Part shown: positions 28,301-35,052 of the stretch, piece after piece | Layout of the letters: each line of letters starts with the position of its first letter | Numbering within the stretch: position 1 is the stretch's first letter | Assembly (NCBI GenBank): GCA_026003755.1 | Contig: BPHV01000001.1 | Coordinates: 434,001 to 498,000, forward strand | DNA length: 64,000 bases | Direction of reading: 5' to 3' | DNA from: Candidatus Roseilinea sp. | Lineage (GTDB): Bacteria > Chloroflexota > Anaerolineae > J036 > Brachytrichaceae | The notes under the pieces: generated by a model | What the model was told of the DNA's origin: nothing | The model's input: the letters and a program-made list of their open reading frames with translations, nothing else | Databases searched by the model: none | Position numbers and translations under genes: made by a program

Positions 28301-28763
28301 CACGCGCTTCGGCAACGCCCTGGACCTGCAGCGCGGCACGGGCTTCTTCCGGCTAAGCCTGTGGCAGAGCGCCCTCAACATGTGGCGTGACCATCCATTG
28401 CTCGGCGTCGGGCCGGACAATTTCCTATATGCGTATCGCAGCTTCTACGTGCTGCCGGCGGCCTGGCGAGAACCGAACCTCTCGCACCCGCACAACCTGT
28501 TGCTCGACTTCGCCGCCCGACTTGGGGCGTTGGGGCTGATCGTCGGCGTGGGGTTGACTGTCGGCTATGGGATGCTGGTGAAACGGACGCTGCCGGTCAA
28601 TCGTCCGCTGGCCGTCGGCTGCGCCGGTTTGCTGGCCGCCATGCTCGCGCACGGCCTGGTGGATCACAGCTTCTTCCTGGTGGAGCTGGCGCACGCTTTC
28701 ATGCTGACGGCAGGGGTGATGGCGACGATAGCCGTGCAGGAACTGCCGAGGCGCTCGGGCTAA
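25386..28763 (+). CDS. Fusion of degenerate GH-A-like glycosidase with O-antigen ligase-type membrane protein
   Basis: GTG start at 25386; 1125 residues. A signal-anchor (LFLVALITLALSVTSLIG) is followed by a TIM-barrel-like glycosidase region (RGVRWVRQEFRWSEIEPARG; YQIWDEPNLSAAWGN near 200; AIWLTSFGWNALPTGW near 315). The usual NEPN acid/base motif is DEPN, and the TE(F)G nucleophile position is Ser, so the domain is probably inactive as a glycosidase and may bind glycan. From ~residue 560 there are many membrane helices and a Wzy_C/O-antigen-ligase region (LLTQSRGALLLGAPAA, HPLLGVGPDNFLYAYRSF, LSHPHNLLLDFAARLG). It probably joins sugars or polymers at the cell surface. Heptanucleotide repeats occur in its coding sequence at 27086-27116 and 27627-27647. 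Confidence 0.82.
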   Translation: MNSSTRRYRALFLVALITLALSVTSLIGLQSAQVLHARGRVLPFPQPIFGAESLRLGVNAALEQYAEETLDAMLADLARRGVRWVRQEFRWSEIEPARGQFDWSASDRIFSAAARHGVHILPVLWTTPSWARAPSASAQFPPIETAPPADLNDFARFARAFAERYDAGRLSQASASPSDSQFVSPIFAYQIWDEPNLSAAWGNALIDPTYYLQMLRAARRAIHEVNPNARIMLAGLAPTVEQSNVNLAPQTFLLKLYQLGGHEAFDIAAAKAYGFDFPPDDRRVDGGVLNFSHVILMREMMTAHNDGHKAIWLTSFGWNALPTGWQGEPSIWGNTTEAQQADYTRRAVRRAAMEWPWVGGMFVDGLQPRRRSLRSEADARWGFALLDPQGRPRPVYEALTQAVGDAAHAPRAQLFANCQSPQSLYRALNLDNVTTAMPEILASKPDCATPNPRAQFSPGWRFGQLGADVPDRPDAKVSFRFSGDRLALIVRRGNYRAYTFVRVDGRPANLLPTEPRGAYLIMTSPGLYPVIETIPVADGLGEGEHIAEITVDRGWNQWALIGWSSAPVGDWRWAMGEWFAAGTGVLSAIALIVLAPRARWDEWWAAWMTHLRSRRPDAVRWNARAVAAALILWLTAALTWAQDAATAYRNLGLGPNVVFTGFASGLLFWSPTMVVSLIALIALIVLVSLRLEAGLMLLAFFIPFYLVPQRLFERSFAMVELLTLMCLASWAIRWIVIGFRQRAEITRPPISNLSLFDWSALALVGVALLSALQADFRVEAFRELRLVIVEPALVYLMLRMPPPDRDEGLTPERRALPILDGFALGAVAVAMIGLINYAQGNTIEAEFGLPRIKSVFGSPNNDALYLERALPIMLAVALLGRPAGRTERGAFQLSAIGALRIALYLVGSVPVALALLLTQSRGALLLGAPAAIAAMALLAGGRWRWIGIGVLIAVALAFAVLLSGAAQPLLTGTRFGNALDLQRGTGFFRLSLWQSALNMWRDHPLLGVGPDNFLYAYRSFYVLPAAWREPNLSHPHNLLLDFAARLGALGLIVGVGLTVGYGMLVKRTLPVNRPLAVGCAGLLAAMLAHGLVDHSFFLVELAHAFMLTAGVMATIAVQELPRRSG

Positions 28764-29461
28764 TCCGGACGTGTCGGCTCTGCGGCCGAGCAATACACCT
28801 TAGCAAACGGCAACCCCATCTCGGTCTGCCACTCGCCGGCGGCCCAACGCATCCCACGCGCCATCATCGTCAGCACCGGCGGCAGGGCCACAATGTTCGC
28901 CTGATGGCCCAGTGAGCAGTAGAACACTCGCCCTTTGCCGTAAGTCTTCGTCCACACCACTGGCATGATGGTGTCGCCGTAGTCCTCGAAGGTCGTCGTC
29001 GCCATTACTCGGATCGCCGGGTCCACGTGCATGTAGTATTTCTCAGTCCATACTTCGAAGTCCCGGATGCCCTCGGTAATGGGATTGTGGTCAATGATGT
29101 TGACCCAGTAGTGCCGGCCGTCGTTACCCGGATGCGCCACCCACTGGCCGCCGGTCATGAACTGATACTCGGTCTCGGTACGAAAGGCGTCGCACATGCC
29201 GCCGTGACAGCCGGCCAGGCCGACCCCGCTGCGCACGGCTTCTAACAAGGGTTCGAGCTGCTCGCGCTTGATCGTGCCCATCGTCCAGATCGGCACGATG
29301 AGGTCGAGTGATTTGAGCCGATGCGCGTCGAGAAAAGCGTCAAGCGTATCCGCGCGTTCGACCGAGAACCCGGCGCGCGCCAGCGCGTCACCTAAGAGTG
29401 CGGCGACTTCCTTCGGCTGATGACCTTCCCAGCCGCCATAGACGATGAGCGCTTGCTTCAT
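28760..29461 (-). CDS. ThuA-like domain protein
   Basis: 233 residues with the ThuA/glutamine-amidotransferase-like flavodoxin fold: ALIVYGGWEGHQPKEVAALL at the N-terminus, VGLAGCHGGMCDAFRTETEY near 80-100, and TKTYGKGRVFYCSLGHQANI near 175-195. Members are linked to trehalose or sugar utilisation, mostly without proven activity; the Cys of the CHGG motif sits where amidotransferases carry a nucleophile elbow. It converges with the O-antigen ligase fusion; the two stop codons overlap (CTAA at 28760-28763). Confidence 0.83.
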   Translation of the reverse strand: MKQALIVYGGWEGHQPKEVAALLGDALARAGFSVERADTLDAFLDAHRLKSLDLIVPIWTMGTIKREQLEPLLEAVRSGVGLAGCHGGMCDAFRTETEYQFMTGGQWVAHPGNDGRHYWVNIIDHNPITEGIRDFEVWTEKYYMHVDPAIRVMATTTFEDYGDTIMPVVWTKTYGKGRVFYCSLGHQANIVALPPVLTMMARGMRWAAGEWQTEMGLPFAKVYCSAAEPTRPD

Positions 29462-29503
29462 ACGCAGCCGCGATTGTAGGGCGGTCGGGGCGCAAAAGCA
29501 AAT

Positions 29504-31591
29504 CTACGGCGCAGAGGGGCCAGCCGTCACGGCCGGTTCTTCCTTCTCGCAGCCCGGGCGCGCACGTGGGCCGACATCCGACGATAAGCGCATCGCCTGT
29601 TGCTCGCGCCGGCGTGCCTCGCGCTCCATCTCCGCCACGATGCGCGCGACCTCCTCAAAGGCGGCGCGCTGTTTGCGATATAGGTCGCTTTCGCTCATCA
29701 CCAGCTTACGCGCCACATCGCGCACCTTCATGTTCTGCATAATTTTGAGTTCGAGGATGTTGTAAAGCATCCACTCGGCGGCGGTGAAACTACGTGCGCC
29801 ATCCGGCTTGAGGCGTTCGATGGCTTCGGCCAGCACGCGGCGCAGCGCTTTGGTGGCGTTGCCGTTCTCCTGCTTGATCGCCTCGCTGACCACGCGCAGG
29901 TTAAGCAAGGGCGACTCGGCCAGCTTAGGCCCACCCCAGTACTGGCTGAGCGCGTCGCGCACGAGTTGGGTGAGATCATCGTGATTGTCCACCGGGACGC
30001 GCTCGAAGTCGGCAACGGTAGGCGCAGCGGGGTTGCGTGTGCCGGCCATGCGCCGCTGCATGTCATCCGCTTCCGGCACCAGTCGTTCCAGCGCCTCGAA
30101 GGCGCGACGCTGCTTGGCGGCGTCTTCCAGGGCACGCGCAGCCTGTGATACCAGCACAGCCACACCTTCGCGTTCCTCGTCGCTCAGGTCCGGCTCGGCA
30201 GTGCGTGCAGCCAGTCCCATCACCCCCAACACCTCATCCTGTGAGCGCAGCGGGATCAACCAGTAGCTCCCCCATACGATGAAGTCACTTTCGGCTTCGA
30301 AGGTGCGGTGGGAGGGCAGATGGGAATCATTTGCGCCGTTGGCGGATCGCCCGGGCGGAAGCATCGTCGCCGAGCGCACGGCGTCAGGTGGCACGGGCAA
30401 TGAGCCACGCGCGTCATCCGGCGCCAAGTTGCCGATAAGGACGTTGATCGGCGCAGCGCAAGCATCCGGCGAGTCGTTCAGGCAGGTTGTAATGAAGGCC
30501 GTTTTTGCGCGCAGCAAGTCGCACAGCGCGGCGAGGATATTCTCCAAGTACTGGGTGAGGTCCGACGTCGTCATCAGCCGGGCGCTGAACTGTTGTAAGC
30601 GGTGCACTTCCTCGGCGTCGTCTCCGGCGATCAGCCGGTCGAGCGTCGGTTGCACCATGTCAATGAACCATTGGACCATCAGGATGATCGTCGCTGCAGC
30701 AACCAAGCCGATGAACGCCCCGGGCAAATCCAGCCAGCGTTCGACGCGCGTGCTGACCACGAAGGCGGTGATGACCGCCGCTGCCGTCAGCGGCCCGCGG
30801 ATGAGATATTTCACCATGCGCCGCTTGATCACCCGGTCGGGCGCGCTGGCGCCGAAGTAAGCCACCGTGTAACCCATGAAAGTGATCGCCGCGCCGACGC
30901 CCATGTTGACGAGCAGGATGCCGACCCACGGCAGCAAACTGGGAAGGGCCGACGGCCAGCCCACAGGCAACAAGTAGGGGAACATGCCAAGGGACGGCGC
31001 AGCGAACGCTGAAGCAAAATAGGTCATGCGCCGCTTGCTCGTCGCGGTGAGCGAGCGCCGGCGCGCCTCGAAGACGTTGTACGTCGCCCAAGCAATGCTG
31101 CCAAAGTAGTAAAGCGTGAATGGATAAAACAGCGGCCCCGGCGCGAGGTGCGTCAGCCCCTCGGTGGAGACGCCTGGCGTCGCAATCAGCGCAGTGCTCA
31201 AGACAAGGGCGAAGACCACCACGCTGAACCCGTAGCCGATCTTGATCGCTAACTGTCGCAGTGGGGAGCTATCGCCCGTGGCACGCAACAAAGCGTCTGA
31301 CAACGCCAGCGAGGCCGCCGGGATGAACGCGATGCCGATCCATTGCAGGCGCAGCCAGAGTTCCGTACTGTCTGCGCGGGGGTCGAGTTCCGACACTTGC
31401 GCGAGCAGGTCGCCCAGATAGGCGCCAATGACGCAGAGCAAGACGATGGCGTAATTGCGCGCGATCGAGCTGCGCCGGTTGTATAGCCCAATGTAGATCA
31501 CCAGCGCGAACGCAGTGACGAGGATGCCGGTGACCGTAATCCGGTTGAGCAATTGAACGGTGCCTAATGCAGCGCTCAGCAGTGCGTCCAT
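29504..31591 (-). CDS. Seven-helix membrane sensor with GAF domain and HTH-like C-terminus
   Basis: ATG at 31591 (MDALLSAALGTVQLLNRI); 695 residues. The N-terminal ~300 residues hold about eight hydrophobic helices, like the N-terminal modules of some histidine kinases (ITVTGILVTAFALVIYIGL, LRWIGIAFIPAASLALSDAL). A GAF-like domain follows (about 330-490; FIVWGSYWLIPLRSQDEVLG). No histidine kinase or cyclase catalytic motif is seen. The last ~140 residues (RSFTAAEWMLYNILELKIMQ, MKVRDVARKLVMSESDLYRK) look like a helical DNA-binding or oligomerisation domain. It may be a membrane-bound one-component regulator. Downstream of a GNAT gene (13-base gap). Confidence 0.7.
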   Translation of the reverse strand: MDALLSAALGTVQLLNRITVTGILVTAFALVIYIGLYNRRSSIARNYAIVLLCVIGAYLGDLLAQVSELDPRADSTELWLRLQWIGIAFIPAASLALSDALLRATGDSSPLRQLAIKIGYGFSVVVFALVLSTALIATPGVSTEGLTHLAPGPLFYPFTLYYFGSIAWATYNVFEARRRSLTATSKRRMTYFASAFAAPSLGMFPYLLPVGWPSALPSLLPWVGILLVNMGVGAAITFMGYTVAYFGASAPDRVIKRRMVKYLIRGPLTAAAVITAFVVSTRVERWLDLPGAFIGLVAAATIILMVQWFIDMVQPTLDRLIAGDDAEEVHRLQQFSARLMTTSDLTQYLENILAALCDLLRAKTAFITTCLNDSPDACAAPINVLIGNLAPDDARGSLPVPPDAVRSATMLPPGRSANGANDSHLPSHRTFEAESDFIVWGSYWLIPLRSQDEVLGVMGLAARTAEPDLSDEEREGVAVLVSQAARALEDAAKQRRAFEALERLVPEADDMQRRMAGTRNPAAPTVADFERVPVDNHDDLTQLVRDALSQYWGGPKLAESPLLNLRVVSEAIKQENGNATKALRRVLAEAIERLKPDGARSFTAAEWMLYNILELKIMQNMKVRDVARKLVMSESDLYRKQRAAFEEVARIVAEMEREARRREQQAMRLSSDVGPRARPGCEKEEPAVTAGPSAP

Positions 31592-31604
31592 GTGTTGGCT
31601 TCGC

Positions 31605-32141
31605 TCACCTGATTCTATACGTGAAGAATAGGGCGATGTCACGGCCCGCATAGTAATTATCGGCGTAGCCGCTGAAGCGCATGCCGCGCGTCTGGCAGAA
31701 ACGCGTAGCCGGATAGTTCTTGGTCGGCAGGCTCAACGTGACGTTGTGTAAGCCGGCGACGCGGGCCTGCGCAACGGCTGCGTGCAGTAGCTGAGTGCCG
31801 ATGCCCTTGCGCCGCATATGCGGCGCGACGGCAAACGCCGGGATCCAGCCGGTGTTGTGCCACGGCAGCAGCGCCATGCCGATGTAACCGTAAATCTCAT
31901 GGCTCGTCGGCGCTTGCATCACCCACAGATAGTCACAGCGGTGCAGGCAACGCCGAAGCACTTGTGGCTCATAGGGCGACGGCGTTTGGATCTGGCGTGG
32001 CAATCGCACCAACCGGAATGTGACCATCTGTTCGCCGGCAGAGTTTTGCCCGCTCATCTGCCAGACGTGATCGGTGGTGTAGCTATGATCAAGCGCAAGG
32101 ATGGCTTCCAGGTCGGCAAGCTCGGCAGGACGGATGCGCAT
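31605..32141 (-). CDS. GNAT-family N-acetyltransferase
   Basis: ATG at 32141 (MRIRPAELADLEAILALDHS); 178 residues. The acetyl-CoA loop is PHMRRKGIGTQLLHAAVAQA near residue 110, with FAVA strand before it and YPATRFCQTRGMRFSGYADNYYAGRDIALFF as the typical GNAT tail. The longer frame is not supported because the upstream gene ends at 32144, two bases before this start. It sits between the Pro/Thr-linker anchor protein and the GAF sensor, all on the minus strand. Substrate unknown. Confidence 0.85.
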   Translation of the reverse strand: MRIRPAELADLEAILALDHSYTTDHVWQMSGQNSAGEQMVTFRLVRLPRQIQTPSPYEPQVLRRCLHRCDYLWVMQAPTSHEIYGYIGMALLPWHNTGWIPAFAVAPHMRRKGIGTQLLHAAVAQARVAGLHNVTLSLPTKNYPATRFCQTRGMRFSGYADNYYAGRDIALFFTYRIR

Positions 32142-32143
32142 GG

Positions 32144-33091
32144 TCAGGCAATTCTGATTTGGACGCTGCAATAGATATTCGTATCCTGCCCCGCCGCGTC
32201 CACCAACGACAGCCGCAGGGTATAGATGCCGGGTGGGAAGAGGGAGGAATCGAACCGGGGCATCAGCACGCCATCTCTGACGGCGTTGTAGTTCTCCCAC
32301 AGAAACGCCCAACCGGGGATGTTCGGGCGAAGGATTTCGAGCTTGTAGCGACCAACGCCGCCGGGGAAATCGGCGGTGCCGCGCACCACGTAGATGCCGG
32401 AAACGGTTTCACCCGCGACAGGGCTATCAATGCGCGCAACAGTGGGATACGGGCAATCGGCGACCAACGCATCAGCCGACGGGGTAGCCGGCGTGGCCAT
32501 CGGCTCCGGCTGGGCCGCAGCGAATGCCGGCGTCGGCGTGGCAGTAGCGACCACAATGAACGGCAACTGTTCCTGTGGCGGAGGCTGCGTAGGTGTGGGC
32601 GGCAGAGCCGGCGTTGCCGTCGGTGGAATCGGCGTCGGGAACAGAATCGGCGTCTGAGTGGGTAGCACAACCGGCGTTGGCGGCGCCGATTTCAGATCTG
32701 CCATCGCAACGGCAGCGAGGGCTTCAGCCGGCGCCGCCGTCATCTGCAACAACGCAGCGGACAGGTCGGCGGTGGGAATCGGCGTTGGTTCAACTGCATT
32801 GACTTCGACCGTTGGCGCGAAGGCAAGCGGGTTCTCGACTGCGTCGGCTTGGGACTCGGGCGCTACATTCGTCGCGATCCAAATCGCCAGACCCAGGATC
32901 GCGAGAAGCCCCGCCTTGAGCCAGGCATCCACGATGCGCGCGACGATGGCGCTGCGCTCCAGACGGAACATCGCCCGGCGCAGTTCGCGCAGCGAACTTA
33001 GACCGACAAAGAGAAAGGCCGCGCAAGAAATCCCTATGATCGCGACGATCACCAGTCGCAGTTCGATCAGCAAGCGTAGGAGGACTTCCAT
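32144..33091 (-). CDS. Membrane-anchored protein with Pro/Thr-rich linker and extracellular beta-sandwich
   Basis: 315 residues. Two hydrophobic segments (LVIVAIIGISCAAFLFVGL near 15-33 and AGLLAILGLAIWIATNVAP near 60-80) flank a basic cytoplasmic loop. A long Pro/Thr-rich linker (about 100-195, PTPIPPTATPALPPTPTQ) leads to a ~100-residue C-terminal domain starting CPYPTVARIDSPVAGETVSG with PPGIYTLRLSLVDAAGQDT, an immunoglobulin-like fold. The linker style is common in Chloroflexota surface proteins. Role unknown; it may sense or bind an extracellular ligand for the downstream sensor protein. Confidence 0.78.
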   Translation of the reverse strand: MEVLLRLLIELRLVIVAIIGISCAAFLFVGLSSLRELRRAMFRLERSAIVARIVDAWLKAGLLAILGLAIWIATNVAPESQADAVENPLAFAPTVEVNAVEPTPIPTADLSAALLQMTAAPAEALAAVAMADLKSAPPTPVVLPTQTPILFPTPIPPTATPALPPTPTQPPPQEQLPFIVVATATPTPAFAAAQPEPMATPATPSADALVADCPYPTVARIDSPVAGETVSGIYVVRGTADFPGGVGRYKLEILRPNIPGWAFLWENYNAVRDGVLMPRFDSSLFPPGIYTLRLSLVDAAGQDTNIYCSVQIRIA

Positions 33092-33138
33092 GAGCGCGAT
33101 TGACTACCGCGGCCGGCGAGCTGGATCACTGAAGACGC

Positions 33139-34008
33139 TCAGCGCATCTGCGGCAACACACCGCGCACGATCGCGGATATCTTGGGCGCAATCTGCACGC
33201 TTGCCTGCATCACTTCTTCGTGCGAGGGCGGCTCTCCTTCGTCCGCGCTCAGGCGCGCCACGTTGGTAATGCCGCTGAGGCCCAGCACGCGCAGACCGGC
33301 ATGTCGTGCCACGAGCACCTCATGCACGGTGGACATACCGACGGCGTCTGCGCCAATCGCGCGCAGAAAGCGCAACTCGGCCGGCGTCTCGAAGTTCGGC
33401 CCGGCCAAGCACACATAAACGCCCTGGCGCAGCTCGATGCCGGCAGCTTGCGCAGCCTGCACAGCGCGCTGACGCAACTCAGGATCATACGCTGTGGTCA
33501 TCTCGGGAAAGCGAGGGCCGTATTCGTCCAGATTCGGCCCGATCAACGGATTATGGCCCGCCATGCCCACCAGGTTGATGTGATCGGTGATGAGCATGAC
33601 GTCGGCGATGTTGAACGCGCGGTTGATGCCGCCTGCAGCGTTGGTGACGATCATGTGCGTAGCGCCCATCGCGCGTGCCACGCGCACCGGCAAGGTAACC
33701 TGCCACAGCGGATAGCCTTCGTAGAAATGCATCCGCCCTTGCATGATGGCCACCGGCACGCCGAACAACGTGCCGATCACGAACTGGCCCTGGTGACCCG
33801 GGACGGTGGATCGCGCGAAGCCGGGGATATCTGCGTAGGGGATGCGCGTCGCATCGGCCACTTCGTCGGCCAGCGACCCCAAGCCGCTGCCCAGGATGAT
33901 CAGCACACGCCATGGGCGCGCGTCCAAGCGGCGCAGATGCGCCACTGCGGCCTCAATGGATTCGCGCAGGGTCTGCTGTATCGAAATCGAAGCCGTTACA
34001 TTTGCCAT
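33139..34008 (-). CDS. punA: Purine nucleoside phosphorylase (PNP-I type)
   Basis: 289 residues. The trimeric PNP fold is shown by LIILGSGLGSLADEV near 35-50 (phosphate-binding GSGLG), GRMHFYEGYPLWQVTLPVR near 105, NAAGGINRAFNIADVMLITD near 145, and GADAVGMSTVHEVLVARHAG near 225. It splits inosine, guanosine or their deoxy forms with phosphate to give base and ribose-1-phosphate. The size and NAAGG motif fit the PunA type rather than the hexameric DeoD. It complements the nucleoside import and hydrolysis genes about 20 kb away. It is 47 bases upstream of the anchored-protein gene on the same strand. Confidence 0.93.
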   Translation of the reverse strand: MANVTASISIQQTLRESIEAAVAHLRRLDARPWRVLIILGSGLGSLADEVADATRIPYADIPGFARSTVPGHQGQFVIGTLFGVPVAIMQGRMHFYEGYPLWQVTLPVRVARAMGATHMIVTNAAGGINRAFNIADVMLITDHINLVGMAGHNPLIGPNLDEYGPRFPEMTTAYDPELRQRAVQAAQAAGIELRQGVYVCLAGPNFETPAELRFLRAIGADAVGMSTVHEVLVARHAGLRVLGLSGITNVARLSADEGEPPSHEEVMQASVQIAPKISAIVRGVLPQMR

Positions 34009-34083
34009 CAGACGTACACGGCGATGGTGCGACGCACACAGCGATGCAACTCGGGCTTCACCCCCGCGCGCCCCACCAAATAG

Positions 34084-34974
34084 TTACGAGTTGGCAGGAA
34101 CGAGTTTATTCTCTTTGTCCTGGCGCGGCCGATACATTTGCGTCGTCGCCAGGTTGGCATGGCCCAGCCATTCCCGCACACGCCGGATGTCTTCGCCACT
34201 GTTCAACATGTGCGCTGCGCGCGAGTGTCGCAATGTGTGCGGCGTCAGCTCCCCCTCAATGCCGGCTTCCTGGGCGTACTGGCGGGTGAGCTGCCACACG
34301 GCCTGGCGCGTTAATTTGCCCCCCAGCGGACTGATGAACACGAAGTCGGTGTTCGTGTCGTTCATCATGTCGCTGCGCGCATGCTCCAGATAGGCGCGCA
34401 ATGCTGCCGATGCCTGTGGCGTGAGTGGGATGGTGCGCTGACGCGCGCCGCGCCCCGCGCAGCGCACGGTATTCGCTTCAAGATCCACATCGCCCAGGCG
34501 CAGGTTAATGGCCTCCGACACGCGCATGCCGGTCGCGTAGATCACCTCGAGCAGCGCCCGGTCGCGCAACGAACGCGGCGACGACATCTTCGAAGCGCTC
34601 TCGAACAAGCGATTCACTTCTTCTTCGCTCAGCAGGCGGGGCATGCGTTTCTCCACTCTTGGCGAACGCAGCCGCAGCGTCGGGTCCTCCGTCACCAACC
34701 CACGCTGACTCAGCCAGTGGAAAAAAGTCTTCAACGCGGCGACCTTGCGCGCGATCGTTGAAGCCGTGTAGTTTTGTTCCGCGAGCCGCTGGACATAGGC
34801 CTCTAGTGTATCAGTAGTTACGTTCGACCAGGGCGTATCATGCGGCAGTGTTGCGCTCAAGTAATTGATGAGCTGCGCGAGGTCATTGCGATAGGCCATG
34901 ATTGTGTTGGCCGAAGCGCCACGCTCTGTTTGAATGGATGCCAGAAATTCGTCAACCGTGCTGCGCCATTCCAT
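34084..34974 (-). CDS. xerD: Tyrosine recombinase, XerC/D-like
   Basis: 296 residues, typical for Xer. N-terminal SAM-like core-binding domain (residues 1-90) and C-terminal catalytic domain with TGMRVSEAINL (first Arg), HTLRHSRAAHML (His/Arg), WLGHANLATTQMY (His and nucleophile Tyr). The catalytic beta-hairpin Lys of Xer proteins, 24 residues after the first Arg in XerD (GKG), is Arg here (CAGRGARQR), which is unusual. It probably resolves chromosome dimers at dif, or acts on a mobile element. Which paralogue it is cannot be decided. No dif site is obvious nearby. It lies 75 bases upstream of punA. Confidence 0.86.
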   Translation of the reverse strand: MEWRSTVDEFLASIQTERGASANTIMAYRNDLAQLINYLSATLPHDTPWSNVTTDTLEAYVQRLAEQNYTASTIARKVAALKTFFHWLSQRGLVTEDPTLRLRSPRVEKRMPRLLSEEEVNRLFESASKMSSPRSLRDRALLEVIYATGMRVSEAINLRLGDVDLEANTVRCAGRGARQRTIPLTPQASAALRAYLEHARSDMMNDTNTDFVFISPLGGKLTRQAVWQLTRQYAQEAGIEGELTPHTLRHSRAAHMLNSGEDIRRVREWLGHANLATTQMYRPRQDKENKLVPANS

Positions 34975-35052
34975 AAGTTGTCACCTGGTAGGGGATTATA
35001 CAGGAAGCTCACTAAGGCCAAGATGCCCTAGGGGGCGAATCGAGGCGCTCAC

